From contig CALKUK010000011.1 of NCBI GenBank assembly GCA_937996655.1, positions 62,001 through 126,000 of the forward strand: DNA of 64,000 nt, written 5' to 3'. Under the pieces are notes generated by a model, which saw only the letters and a list, made by a program, of their open reading frames with translations, made no database searches and was not told the DNA's origin. Positions 25,179-33,369 of this stretch are shown in pieces; position 1 is the first letter of the stretch; every line of letters starts with the position of its first letter. Origin of the DNA: an uncultured Sphingomonadaceae bacterium (GTDB lineage Bacteria > Pseudomonadota > Alphaproteobacteria > Sphingomonadales > Sphingomonadaceae). A program made the position numbers and the translations under genes.

Positions 25179-27547
25179 GCGATTTCTTCCTTGTGCTTGC
25201 CGGCTTCAATCAGCGCGGTGATGTTGGTTGAAAGGGGTTCCAGAACCGCCGCATCTGCAAGCTGCTGCAATTCCGGCAAGGAGATGCCAAGCCAATCTTG
25301 CAGAACTTCAAACGTGTGTTCGCCCATCAATGGCGCTGGTCGCGCTTCTGGTTCCGGAAGGTTCTCGGATACGACCGGAGAGCGCTCCGAAATCAGCTCT
25401 TCAGGCAAATGAGGGTGCACCTCGGTGCGGAAAAAGCTGCGTTCCTGAAAATAGGGAAAGTCGGGTTGTTCCGACACGCGCAGCATCCGTGCCGCCGGGA
25501 CGCCCGCCGATTGCAGACGGTGCGACACCTCGTCGGCGTCTTGTGAGCGCATCCAGCGCGAAACATGGTCATCGATTTCGCTTTGCGCAATCATGCGTCC
25601 GGCGCGCGACGCGAAGCGCGCATCCGCAAGCGATGGGTTCTGCGCCACCGAAACAAGCGAAAGCCAATCCTGATCGTTACGCACCGTGACCACGCACCAT
25701 TGGTCTTCACCGGCCGTCTGATAGACGTTCCACGGCGTGTCGGGCGCATCCTCGATGCCGGACAGACCGAGTGCGGTGCCTGCAATTTCGGTGGCGAGGT
25801 GGGTCAGCATGACTTCTGCCTGGCTGATGGATACCCGTCCGCCGCGTCCGGTCCGCATCCGACGGATCAACAGGGCAATTGCCCCCGTGGCGCCCAAGCG
25901 GGCCGCGACATGATCCGGATAAATCGTAATGGAATCCGAATATCCGTCGGGATCTCCGGGATAGCGCCATTTCCGGCTTAGGCCTGCGGCGGCGCGGACA
26001 AGCGGACCATATCCCATGCGGCCTGCCCACGGCCCGCTATTGCCATAGGCACTGCTTTCCACAGCGATCAGCCGCGGATTTATGGCGGCGAGCACATCAG
26101 CACCGAAACCGAGGGCTTCCATGGTCCCGGGTTTGAAATTGCTGAGGACGATGTCTGCTTCTGCCAGCAATTTGCGGAACAGCGCCTTGCCTTCCTCTGC
26201 TTTGAGATTGAGGCCCAAGCTGCGCTTGTTGCGGTGCCCGGCGCCGAACCCAACCGAAAGACCGATCGGCAGGTAGCTTTGCCGCACGCCGTCCGGGAAG
26301 GCGAGCGACTCAACTTTCACCACATCGGCACCCATGTCGGCGAGGAGGCGGCTGGTTTCTGCGCCGACGACGATCACGCCAAGGTCCAGGACCTTCAGGC
26401 CATCAAACGGACGGTGACGCGCGTTGTGGTGGTGAACCGGCTGCGGTGCATGGGGAAGAGAGAACATCGGCCCCATGCGTGCGCCATCGATTTCCATGAC
26501 ACCATTGGGGAAGGGGGCACTACGGCCATCACCCACTGGCACATCGACAAATACCTGCCGCGCACGAATGTGGTCCGCCGCGAGACAATCTTCGAGGGTG
26601 AGTACGGCGGCGATCGGGATGCCCAGTGCCTGACCCTGTTCCTCAAGAAGCTGGCGAGGCTTGTCTGAAAAGAAGCGGGCGATGGCGGGAAGGAGGTCAA
26701 GGCAGTTATAACGTTCGGCAGTTTTCAGATATTTCTCATCTGCAAATTGCGCGGGCGATCCCATCATCTTGAACATGCCCTGCCATTGGCGCGGCGCCAG
26801 CAGGCAGATGCGCACGGCCCCATCGGCACAGGGGATGATTGGATATTGGTAGCCTTTGACCGGGCGATCTGGAGACAGAAGCTTGGCGGGACGGCCAAGC
26901 GTCGCGCTGCCGCCCACGCCATAACCAGGGTCCAGTGCGATGACCGCACCTTCGAGCGCGGAGAAGTCCATATGGTCCCCACGCCCCGTTTCCAGCGCAT
27001 TGTAGAGCCCAAGCACTGCACAATAGGCCGCCTGAGCCATGGCACATTGGAATGCAATCTCTCCGGGCGGCAACAGTGGCTCCCGCCCTCTTATGCCCGA
27101 ACGAGACAGTTCAGCGCTGAGCGCGTGCAAGACGGCATCCGTCCATTCCCAGTCCGCGAAGCTGTTGCCGCGGCCGAACCCGCTGACCGTCATCACCACC
27201 AAAGCCGGATTGGCCGCGCGGAGCGCGGGTATGTCGATCAGTCTGCCAAGTTCCGGATCAAACGAGAGATCTTCCACGACAAGATCGGCTTGGTTGAGGT
27301 GGACGGCGAGGGCGTCTGGCGTCGCGGCACACTGCTCTGTGCGTTTGCCCAAATTCGCGGCGATAGCGGCCAAATGTTTGCGACTGCCGGTTGACGGAGC
27401 GCTGTTAGCGCCGCGGCCCTCTACCTCCACCCTGACGACATCGGCACCCAATTCCGCCAAAGTGCGGGTCAAACCGGCGAGCGGACTCGCAACCAAATCA
27501 ACGACCCTGAGGCCGGAAAGCGGACGGTCAACGGATAGATCACTCAT
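25175..27547 (-). CDS. Two-domain CaiB/BaiF family III CoA-transferase
   Basis: A 790-residue tandem duplication of the CoA-transferase fold. Domain 1 begins LSGLRVVDLVASPLAG (residue about 10), domain 2 begins FDGLKVLDLGVIVVG (about 381). In domain 2, D545 in YPDHVAARLGATGA lines up with the catalytic Asp of formyl-CoA transferase; at the matching place in domain 1 (GEIAFQCAMAQAA) there is no Asp. Family III enzymes work as interlocked dimers, so this may be a single-chain pair with one active site. It leads the operon 27547-22862. ATG 27547 was chosen because the upstream frame overlaps the operator. Confidence 0.87.
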   Translation of the reverse strand: MSDLSVDRPLSGLRVVDLVASPLAGLTRTLAELGADVVRVEVEGRGANSAPSTGSRKHLAAIAANLGKRTEQCAATPDALAVHLNQADLVVEDLSFDPELGRLIDIPALRAANPALVVMTVSGFGRGNSFADWEWTDAVLHALSAELSRSGIRGREPLLPPGEIAFQCAMAQAAYCAVLGLYNALETGRGDHMDFSALEGAVIALDPGYGVGGSATLGRPAKLLSPDRPVKGYQYPIIPCADGAVRICLLAPRQWQGMFKMMGSPAQFADEKYLKTAERYNCLDLLPAIARFFSDKPRQLLEEQGQALGIPIAAVLTLEDCLAADHIRARQVFVDVPVGDGRSAPFPNGVMEIDGARMGPMFSLPHAPQPVHHHNARHRPFDGLKVLDLGVIVVGAETSRLLADMGADVVKVESLAFPDGVRQSYLPIGLSVGFGAGHRNKRSLGLNLKAEEGKALFRKLLAEADIVLSNFKPGTMEALGFGADVLAAINPRLIAVESSAYGNSGPWAGRMGYGPLVRAAAGLSRKWRYPGDPDGYSDSITIYPDHVAARLGATGAIALLIRRMRTGRGGRVSISQAEVMLTHLATEIAGTALGLSGIEDAPDTPWNVYQTAGEDQWCVVTVRNDQDWLSLVSVAQNPSLADARFASRAGRMIAQSEIDDHVSRWMRSQDADEVSHRLQSAGVPAARMLRVSEQPDFPYFQERSFFRTEVHPHLPEELISERSPVVSENLPEPEARPAPLMGEHTFEVLQDWLGISLPELQQLADAAVLEPLSTNITALIEAGKHKEEIA

Positions 27548-27580
27548 GGATCTGGGACCTTTGCAGAATCGATTTGAATT

Positions 27581-27599
27581 ATGGACGTATATCGTCCAT
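27581..27599. promoter_or_regulatory. Operator palindrome ATGGACG-n5-CGTCCAT
   Basis: A perfect 7-bp inverted repeat with spacer TATAT, midway in the 61-base gap between the divergent CoA-transferase and TetR genes. The position suggests it is the binding site of the adjacent TetR and controls both. Confidence 0.7.
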
Positions 27600-27608
27600 A
27601 AATATGGC

Positions 27609-28232
27609 ATGGGTCAGGCGCAAGCAGAAACACAAGGTGCCCTCTCGCGGCGCAGGGGCAGGCCAAAAGACCCGCAGCTGGAAGAAAAGACGCTTCATGC
27701 TGCCGCGCAGGTCTATGGCCGCCACGGCTGGTCGGGTTTTAGCTTTGATGCCGTCGCGCGCGAGGCGGGTATCGGGAAGAGTTCGCTCTACGCCCGCTGG
27801 GGCGACGCGGGCGACCTGTTGGCGTATCTCATTGACCAGCGATGGAAGGCCTTGGAGACCATCGATACAGGGTCACTTGAAAGCGATCTTCTCGTATTCG
27901 CGCAACTTGTCTTGCATCGCTACAGAGAAACAGGCGGCGGGGTCGCTTGGCACTTGCGACGGGATACGGCAACGATCCCGGATGTGGCTTCCAAAGTCGG
28001 CACGGCGGTCCGCCGCATCAATGAAATGTGCCGGGATATTCTGCGGCGTGCGCAGGAGAGGGGGGAGCTCCGTGAGGGCGTGAGCCTGTCGCTCACGGCC
28101 GAAATGCTGACATCAGCTTTGGAGGTTCGCGCCGCGCGCAGCATTGGGCAGGCGCAAGATGTTGCGCTGGAAGACGGGCTCCACATCCAGCGCATTCTGC
28201 AACTCTTGATGCAGGGTATTGAACGACGCTGA
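27609..28232 (+). CDS. TetR/AcrR family transcriptional regulator
   Basis: A 207-residue regulator. The N-terminal basic stretch RRRGRPKDP precedes the helix-turn-helix: HAAAQVYGRHGWSGFSFDAV and AREAGIGKSSLYARWGDAGD, ending where TetR proteins place the YxxF/W helix. The C-terminal about 140 residues are a helical ligand-binding domain. It is divergent from the CoA-transferase operon, with a perfect palindrome between them, so I infer local repression released by a pathway CoA ester or acid. ATG 27609 starts just after the palindrome; the frame is open far upstream, but that is antisense to the CoA-transferase. Confidence 0.88.
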   Translation: MGQAQAETQGALSRRRGRPKDPQLEEKTLHAAAQVYGRHGWSGFSFDAVAREAGIGKSSLYARWGDAGDLLAYLIDQRWKALETIDTGSLESDLLVFAQLVLHRYRETGGGVAWHLRRDTATIPDVASKVGTAVRRINEMCRDILRRAQERGELREGVSLSLTAEMLTSALEVRAARSIGQAQDVALEDGLHIQRILQLLMQGIERR

Positions 28233-28238
28233 AGACGC

Positions 28239-28268
28239 ATCCCCCGCAAGTCTGGACTTGCGGGGGAT
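28239..28268. terminator. Hairpin between convergent genes, likely bidirectional terminator
   Basis: A perfect inverted repeat of 14 bases (ATCCCCCGCAAGTC and its complement) with only TG between, located between the stops of the TetR gene and the amidohydrolase. There is no strong T-run on either side, so termination efficiency is uncertain. Confidence 0.7.
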
Positions 28269-28286
28269 CGTCGTATCAGCGGTCTA

Positions 28287-29513
28287 TCAAGCCGCCTGCA
28301 ATTCCTTCACACGCGCCTCAACGGCGGGCTTGAGGTTTGCGCGGCTGAACAGCTTGGCCGCATTGCCACCCAGGACTGCAACGAGTTCGTCGGTCGACAC
28401 ATCCGGGTTCTTTTCCATCAGCGTGTCGATGACCTGCTTGGAGAGGGGGAATGTGCCTTCGGCATGGGGATAGTCCGTCGCGAAGAGCAGCGCGTCGATG
28501 CCCACGCCCTTGCGGATCGCCATTGAGCTGTTGCCATCATTCTGGAGCGCACAGTGGACCTGATCTTTGACGATCTGGCTGGGCAGGCGGCTCAGCTTCG
28601 GATTGATGCTCGGCGCGTGTCCGTTGTAAACTTCATCCATCCGCTCGGCTAAGCCCCACAGCCAGCCTGCGCTGTGTTCTGCAAACAGGATATGGGCCTT
28701 AGGATTCCGGTCCAGCACGCCGCCTGCGATGAGCTGTGTGATGACATCCACGGCATCGTTCATCTGGCGCGTATAGTTGAACAGGGCGCCGCCCGGTCCC
28801 TTCAGCGCGCGGATATTGATGTTGCCCACGCCGGTGTGGAAGACGAGCGGAATGCCCTTGTCGCCGGCAAACGCGAAGATCGGATCCCAACGCGGATCGT
28901 TATAGTTGTTCAGCCCTTCCCACAGGCAGAAGGCGGCAAAGCCCTTTTCGGCCGTCCGTTTGCATTCGGCGAGCGCGTCGTCGAAATCGATGCAGGGGAT
29001 CATCGCGGCAGGGATCAGCTTGTCGCGGACGGGAGCGGTATAGTCCCAGGCCCAGTCATTCCAGATCTTGCAGGCTTCGCGTTGCCCTTCACGGTCGGCA
29101 ATACGCGGCAGCATGAGGCCCAAGGACGGGAAGACGAGTTCCGCATCGACGCCGTCCCGAGCCATGTCGGCTAGGCGCAGATCCAGATCGCGGGCGCCTT
29201 TGCGTTTGGTATCCACTGCACAATCGGAAACGAAATTGTCGCCGGCGTCGGTGCAGCTGCGGTCAGCGCCGCCGGAATTGGTTTGCGCATTGAAGGCGGC
29301 ATCGCCTTCCCCTGTCTTGTGCGTATGGAAATTGGTGTTGATCTTCAGGATGACCTGTTCGCCAATGCGGGTGATGCGAATGTCGCCGTCAACCTCTCCA
29401 TGAATGACGAACCTCTGCAGATGTGCTGGCATGTTTTTCGTGAACAGGTCCGGTGGCTCGGCAACATGCGCGTCGCAGCTGAACACAAAGGGACGAATTT
29501 TTTCCTCAGACAT
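28287..29513 (-). CDS. ACMSD-like amidohydrolase (amidohydrolase family 2)
   Basis: A 408-residue TIM-barrel metal enzyme. Metal-ligand blocks of the COG2159 family are visible: CDAHVAEPPDLF at the start, LVFHTGVGNINI after strand 5, AEHSAGWLWGLAERMDE, and FATDYPHAEGTFP near the end. Members decarboxylate, hydrolyse or retro-aldol cleave acids derived from ring cleavage. A GGAGG site precedes ATG 29513. It is closely similar in layout to the amidohydrolase at 31441 (shared DYPHAEGTFP, LAERMDE, LSRMPSQI-like blocks), so the two are probably paralogues with related substrates. It is a single-gene unit. Confidence 0.88.
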   Translation of the reverse strand: MSEEKIRPFVFSCDAHVAEPPDLFTKNMPAHLQRFVIHGEVDGDIRITRIGEQVILKINTNFHTHKTGEGDAAFNAQTNSGGADRSCTDAGDNFVSDCAVDTKRKGARDLDLRLADMARDGVDAELVFPSLGLMLPRIADREGQREACKIWNDWAWDYTAPVRDKLIPAAMIPCIDFDDALAECKRTAEKGFAAFCLWEGLNNYNDPRWDPIFAFAGDKGIPLVFHTGVGNINIRALKGPGGALFNYTRQMNDAVDVITQLIAGGVLDRNPKAHILFAEHSAGWLWGLAERMDEVYNGHAPSINPKLSRLPSQIVKDQVHCALQNDGNSSMAIRKGVGIDALLFATDYPHAEGTFPLSKQVIDTLMEKNPDVSTDELVAVLGGNAAKLFSRANLKPAVEARVKELQAA

Positions 29514-29650
29514 CGCAATCCTCCTATGCGAATCGCGCCGGGTCACTTCCCGTCGCGCTCTCAGGGGTTGTGCAGAAAGAGGTATCTCAATAAATTGATG
29601 CAGGTCAAATACAGTGCCTATTACGTCGTAATTCGCTCAGACAGGTATCT

Positions 29651-31423
29651 CTAACGACTGCGCGGCAAACCAAGGCATGTTTCGGCGATGACGCTGCGCT
29701 GGACTTCGCTCGTCCCGCCATAGATCGTTGCCTGCAATCCTTTGCGCGCCTCGGCTTCGACCAGCGCGAGCGCGGGGATCGTCCCTTCCAGAGAGTGCGG
29801 GGCAAAGCGCTGCGTCAGATCCGCGCAGCATGCCGACCAACTCTCGGTGCCGAACAATTTGCACATCGGCCCGAACCAGCGTTGTGATACGCCCTCTTCG
29901 CCTGCCCAGATGGCGCGGATCGACAGGCATTCGAGCATGGAGATATGGGCGTCCAGCCTGGCCATCGCCTGCTGAATGGCGGCCGCATTATCCGACATGC
30001 CGGGTTGCGCCATAATGTTGGACATCTCACTTTCGAGATCAGCCCGGACGCCCAGCAGGGCACCGAGATAATAGTCACCCTGATTGTGTTCCAGCGTCAT
30101 GGTCGCGGCCAGAACCTTCGTGCCTTTTCCGGCCTCACCAAGCAGATACCTGTCAGCAATTGCGAAATCGGAATAGAAGGTGATGTTGGTTCGTTCCCCC
30201 GCAAAAGTCTGGACAGGGGCAAGGCCAAATCCGCTTCCCAAGGGCGCGACAAACAAAGTCAACCCGGCGTCTGCGCGGGTGAGCAAAAGCGCATAGTCTG
30301 CAATATGGGCACTGGTGGTGAATACCTTTTGTCCGTTGACGAGCCATTGGGTTCCGTCGTGGGTCGCGCGCGTCTTCGCGCCAAAGACGTCCGATCCACC
30401 GGATGGCTCCGACAGGCCAAGGCAGGCCAGCGCCTCACCGCGCGCAAGGCGGGGCAAGATTTCGGCCTTGGCGGCGTCCGTACCGAACATCATCACCAGC
30501 TTGCCGACGGAATCGGAGACCACCAGCACCGAAATGGGCCAGCCAGCGCGGGACAGCTCGCGGTGCACGGCCGACGTCGCAAAGGCGCTGGCGCCTGATC
30601 CGCCCCATTCCTGCGGCCAGTCCGGAAAAAGAAGGCCTGCTGCGGCCAGCTTTTGGTGCAGGTCGGAACAGTGGTTGTCGAGCGAGGAGGCAAAGGCGCG
30701 CTTATGCTCTTGCGTGAAATGCTCGGCGAGGAACGCCCGCGTGCGCGCTTCCCATGTGCTGGCTTCGGTATCGTCAGAGAAGCTCATGGATACGGCATCA
30801 ATGGGCGGGAGGTCCGAAGCCGCAGAGGCCAGAAGCAGGTCCGGATCACCATTGGCGTAAAGCGCGGCAAGCGCCGCTCGATAGAGACCGGGGAGGGGTG
30901 AGTCCTCGCTGACACCGTAGCCGCCCAAGACCCGCATCGATGCCTTGATCGCGGGCAGACAGGCTTTCGCTGCCCACCAGAACGCTTGAACATCCAGACG
31001 CCCCGCCTCCGCGAGACCTTCCGCCCGTGCGGCAATGGCCCGCCAGATCAGCAACCGCGTGCTATCAATCTCTGTGACGGCATCGGCAAGCCTGTGGGCG
31101 ACACCCTGATATTCGCCGATCAGACGACCAAAGACGACGCGTTCGCAAGCGTAGCTGGCAGCTGTATCAATTGCGGATTGGGCCATGCCCACACATGCCG
31201 CTGCAACCAATATAGGTTGATCCGGAAAGGCAATCACGCCGTCCCGTCCGGCTGCCTCTGCAACCAGAGCGGCATCCAGCAGATTGCCGCCCTGAGTCAG
31301 CAAGCTGCCGATGCCCAGCTCTTCCAGTACAGCAACAGCCGAGCGAGCGCCCCGCGATGAAAGGGCGCCCGTAACGGCGTCGATCATGGCTTCCTGATCG
31401 GACGAACGCGCGATAGAAACCAT
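29651..31423 (-). CDS. Fused acyl-CoA dehydrogenase: short N-terminal copy plus full-length copy
   Basis: A 590-residue protein. Residues 1-205 look like a reduced acyl-CoA dehydrogenase: a stub of the N-terminal domain (LEELGIGSLL), no beta domain, then the C-terminal helices (ERVVFGRLIGEYQGVAHRLA; RVLGGYGVSEDSPLPGLYRA). From about 215 a complete dehydrogenase follows (FPDWPQEWGGSG; CLGLSEPSGGSDVFGA; VFTTSAHIADYALL; IYGGTSEVQRSVIAE). This is the separate short/long pair at 2281/3175 in a single chain. It should oxidise a bulky acyl-CoA with FAD. It follows the amidohydrolase at 31441 after 17 bases, so it belongs to that operon. Confidence 0.85.
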   Translation of the reverse strand: MVSIARSSDQEAMIDAVTGALSSRGARSAVAVLEELGIGSLLTQGGNLLDAALVAEAAGRDGVIAFPDQPILVAAACVGMAQSAIDTAASYACERVVFGRLIGEYQGVAHRLADAVTEIDSTRLLIWRAIAARAEGLAEAGRLDVQAFWWAAKACLPAIKASMRVLGGYGVSEDSPLPGLYRAALAALYANGDPDLLLASAASDLPPIDAVSMSFSDDTEASTWEARTRAFLAEHFTQEHKRAFASSLDNHCSDLHQKLAAAGLLFPDWPQEWGGSGASAFATSAVHRELSRAGWPISVLVVSDSVGKLVMMFGTDAAKAEILPRLARGEALACLGLSEPSGGSDVFGAKTRATHDGTQWLVNGQKVFTTSAHIADYALLLTRADAGLTLFVAPLGSGFGLAPVQTFAGERTNITFYSDFAIADRYLLGEAGKGTKVLAATMTLEHNQGDYYLGALLGVRADLESEMSNIMAQPGMSDNAAAIQQAMARLDAHISMLECLSIRAIWAGEEGVSQRWFGPMCKLFGTESWSACCADLTQRFAPHSLEGTIPALALVEAEARKGLQATIYGGTSEVQRSVIAETCLGLPRSR

Positions 31424-31440
31424 GATCGACGGTGCGCTTG

Positions 31441-32556
31441 CTAGGCCGCGACGGCCGCGCTGGTCGATACCACCGGTTCAATCCTGAACAGTTTCGCCGC
31501 GTTTAGGCCCAAGATGTCATTGCGCGCAGCTTCGCTGACATTCAGACCATCGAAGAGCTCGTCGACGAGCTTGCGGCTGATCGGGAAGGTGCCTTCCGCG
31601 TGCGGGTAGTCCGATCCCCACATGACGTTCTTGCCGCCGGGAAGGCCGGCCGCTGCCGCGAGGATGCACGACCGGTCATGCTGGAAGCTGGCCCAAACCT
31701 GATCGTCGATGATCTGGCTGGGCATGCGGCTCAGCTTGGGGCGCACGAAATTGGCGTGCGCAACGCAGACTTCGTCCATGCGTTCGGCAAGCGCCACAAG
31801 CCAGCTTGCGCCGGATTCGATGAAGGCGACCTTCGCCTTCGGATTGCGGTCCAGCACCCCGCCGGACACCAGATACATGGTGGACCGAACGGCGTCGTTC
31901 ATCTGCAATGTGTAATTGATAATCCCGCCACCCGGGCCACGTTCCTGCACCACGGTTTCAAGACCGGTGCCGGTGTGCATGACGAAAACGATCCCGAGTT
32001 CTCCACCCTTGGCAAAGACCGGATCCCACTTTTCATCATTGTAGAGCGGCAGGCCCGGAGGCGTGACAGCCGGCAGCATCGCCGCCGTAAAGCCCTTTGA
32101 TGCCAGATAGTCGAGCTCTGCCAACGTGTTCGAAAAATCGAGCACCGGCAGCATGCCGCACCGGACGAAGCGGTTCGGATGGCCGCCAAGGAAGCTGTCA
32201 TTCCAGTCATTGTAGAGACGGGCGGACGCCGCTTCAGCCTCAGCATTTTCCAGCGCATAGAGCCACAGGCCAAGCGACGGGAAACAGATTTCCGCATCGA
32301 TGCCTTCCAGCTCCATATCTTCCAGACGACCGGGAATTTCGCGAATGCCCTTGCGTTCATTATCGCCAAGCGCCTTTTCCCGGTGCTGCCCGACACGGAG
32401 GCGATAGATCACCTTTTCTTCGGTTCCGGTGATCAGGAATTCACCTTCCTTGCGAGAGCCGATCGCATGCTTCTTGAGCGATGCGGGCAAGCCATCCATG
32501 AAAATGGTCGGCGGCTCCATGATGTGGCTGTCAGCGCTGAAAACGAATGGTTTCAC
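31441..32556 (-). CDS. ACMSD-like amidohydrolase (amidohydrolase family 2)
   Basis: A 371-residue TIM-barrel metal enzyme with SADSHIMEPPTIF at the N-terminus, FVMHTGTGLETV mid-protein, VAFIESGASWLVALAERMDE and MWGSDYPHAEGTFPIS, the blocks that hold the metal and catalytic Asp in the ACMSD-like family. The start is a GTG at 32556, supported by GAGGAG nine bases upstream. It is the first gene of an operon with the fused acyl-CoA dehydrogenase, and its promoter region, shared with the divergent GntR gene, holds an operator-like site at 32592. I infer hydrolysis or decarboxylation of a pathway acid. Confidence 0.88.
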   Translation of the reverse strand: MKPFVFSADSHIMEPPTIFMDGLPASLKKHAIGSRKEGEFLITGTEEKVIYRLRVGQHREKALGDNERKGIREIPGRLEDMELEGIDAEICFPSLGLWLYALENAEAEAASARLYNDWNDSFLGGHPNRFVRCGMLPVLDFSNTLAELDYLASKGFTAAMLPAVTPPGLPLYNDEKWDPVFAKGGELGIVFVMHTGTGLETVVQERGPGGGIINYTLQMNDAVRSTMYLVSGGVLDRNPKAKVAFIESGASWLVALAERMDEVCVAHANFVRPKLSRMPSQIIDDQVWASFQHDRSCILAAAAGLPGGKNVMWGSDYPHAEGTFPISRKLVDELFDGLNVSEAARNDILGLNAAKLFRIEPVVSTSAAVAA

Positions 32557-32591
32557 GGCGAATCTCCTCGGACATTATTTTCCAAAAAAAT

Positions 32592-32607
32592 ACCTAGTTA
32601 TACAGGT
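32592..32607. promoter_or_regulatory. GntR/FadR-type operator-like site
   Basis: ACCTAGTTATACAGGT lies 35 bases before the amidohydrolase GTG and 66 bases before the divergent GntR start. It differs from the site upstream of the TonB receptor at one of 16 positions. The location suggests autoregulation by the GntR. Confidence 0.6.
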
Positions 32608-32673
32608 TGAGGCAACAACATTCTCGACATCGACCAACATCGTATATAAAAAGGTATCTCTTAGGGAGGGTCT

Positions 32674-33369
32674 ATGCAGCACGTCGTCAACGGAGAAACG
32701 CTGGTCGCCAAGACCGCGCGGGCGCTTTCGGATCTGAGCCTCGAAGTCCAAAAGGGTGATTACCTCGGCGCGGAAGATGACCTTCTCGGACGGCTCGGCG
32801 TCAGTCGCCCGACATTGCGTCAAGCAGCCAAGATTGCCGAGAGCGAACGGATGATTTCCGTCCGCAGGGGCATCAAAGGCGGCTTCTATGCAGAGCGCCC
32901 GGATGCTGCTGATTCGATCAAGGCCTTGGCGCGTTTTCTCCGCCTCAACGGGGCAACCATGTCGGACGTCTTCGTCGTGAGCGGTCCCGTCGCCGAAGAA
33001 GCGGGGGCACTGGCTGCGGCTTGCGCCGATCCGGTGTTGCGGGCGGCACTGGAAGATTTTGTGGCTGACATTGATTCAAACGATACTGCCGGCAGCATGA
33101 TCCGCGCAGAGGGTGAACTTGCCCGGCTGTTGGCGCGGATGAGCGGAAATGCTGCGGTCCAGCTCGTGATGGAAATTGGATATACCTTCGGGATGGAAGA
33201 GCGGTCCGGTCGATTTTTCGGTACCCCAGAAGAGCGCAGCGCCGCGCGGCAGTTGCAGCATAGCCTGTGCCAGGCCGTGTTGAATGGCGATGGCGATGTC
33301 GCGCGTCTGATGATGCGTCGGCGGTCCAACATGATCGCGCAATGGTTTCGAAAGGGAAATGGAGAATGA
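32674..33369 (+). CDS. GntR family transcriptional regulator, FadR subfamily
   Basis: A 231-residue regulator with an N-terminal winged helix (GAEDDLLGRLGVSRPTLRQA, then SVRRGIKGGFYAERP) and a helical C-terminal domain of the FadR/FCD type (VVSGPVAEEAGALAAACAD onward). Such proteins usually repress catabolic operons and release DNA on binding an organic acid or acyl-CoA. A GGGAGGG site precedes ATG 32674. It is divergent from the amidohydrolase, and its stop overlaps the next start as ATGA, so regulator and fusion enzyme are co-translated. Four sites with the TNGTNNNACNA-like core in this window are candidate targets. Confidence 0.9.
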   Translation: MQHVVNGETLVAKTARALSDLSLEVQKGDYLGAEDDLLGRLGVSRPTLRQAAKIAESERMISVRRGIKGGFYAERPDAADSIKALARFLRLNGATMSDVFVVSGPVAEEAGALAAACADPVLRAALEDFVADIDSNDTAGSMIRAEGELARLLARMSGNAAVQLVMEIGYTFGMEERSGRFFGTPEERSAARQLQHSLCQAVLNGDGDVARLMMRRRSNMIAQWFRKGNGE

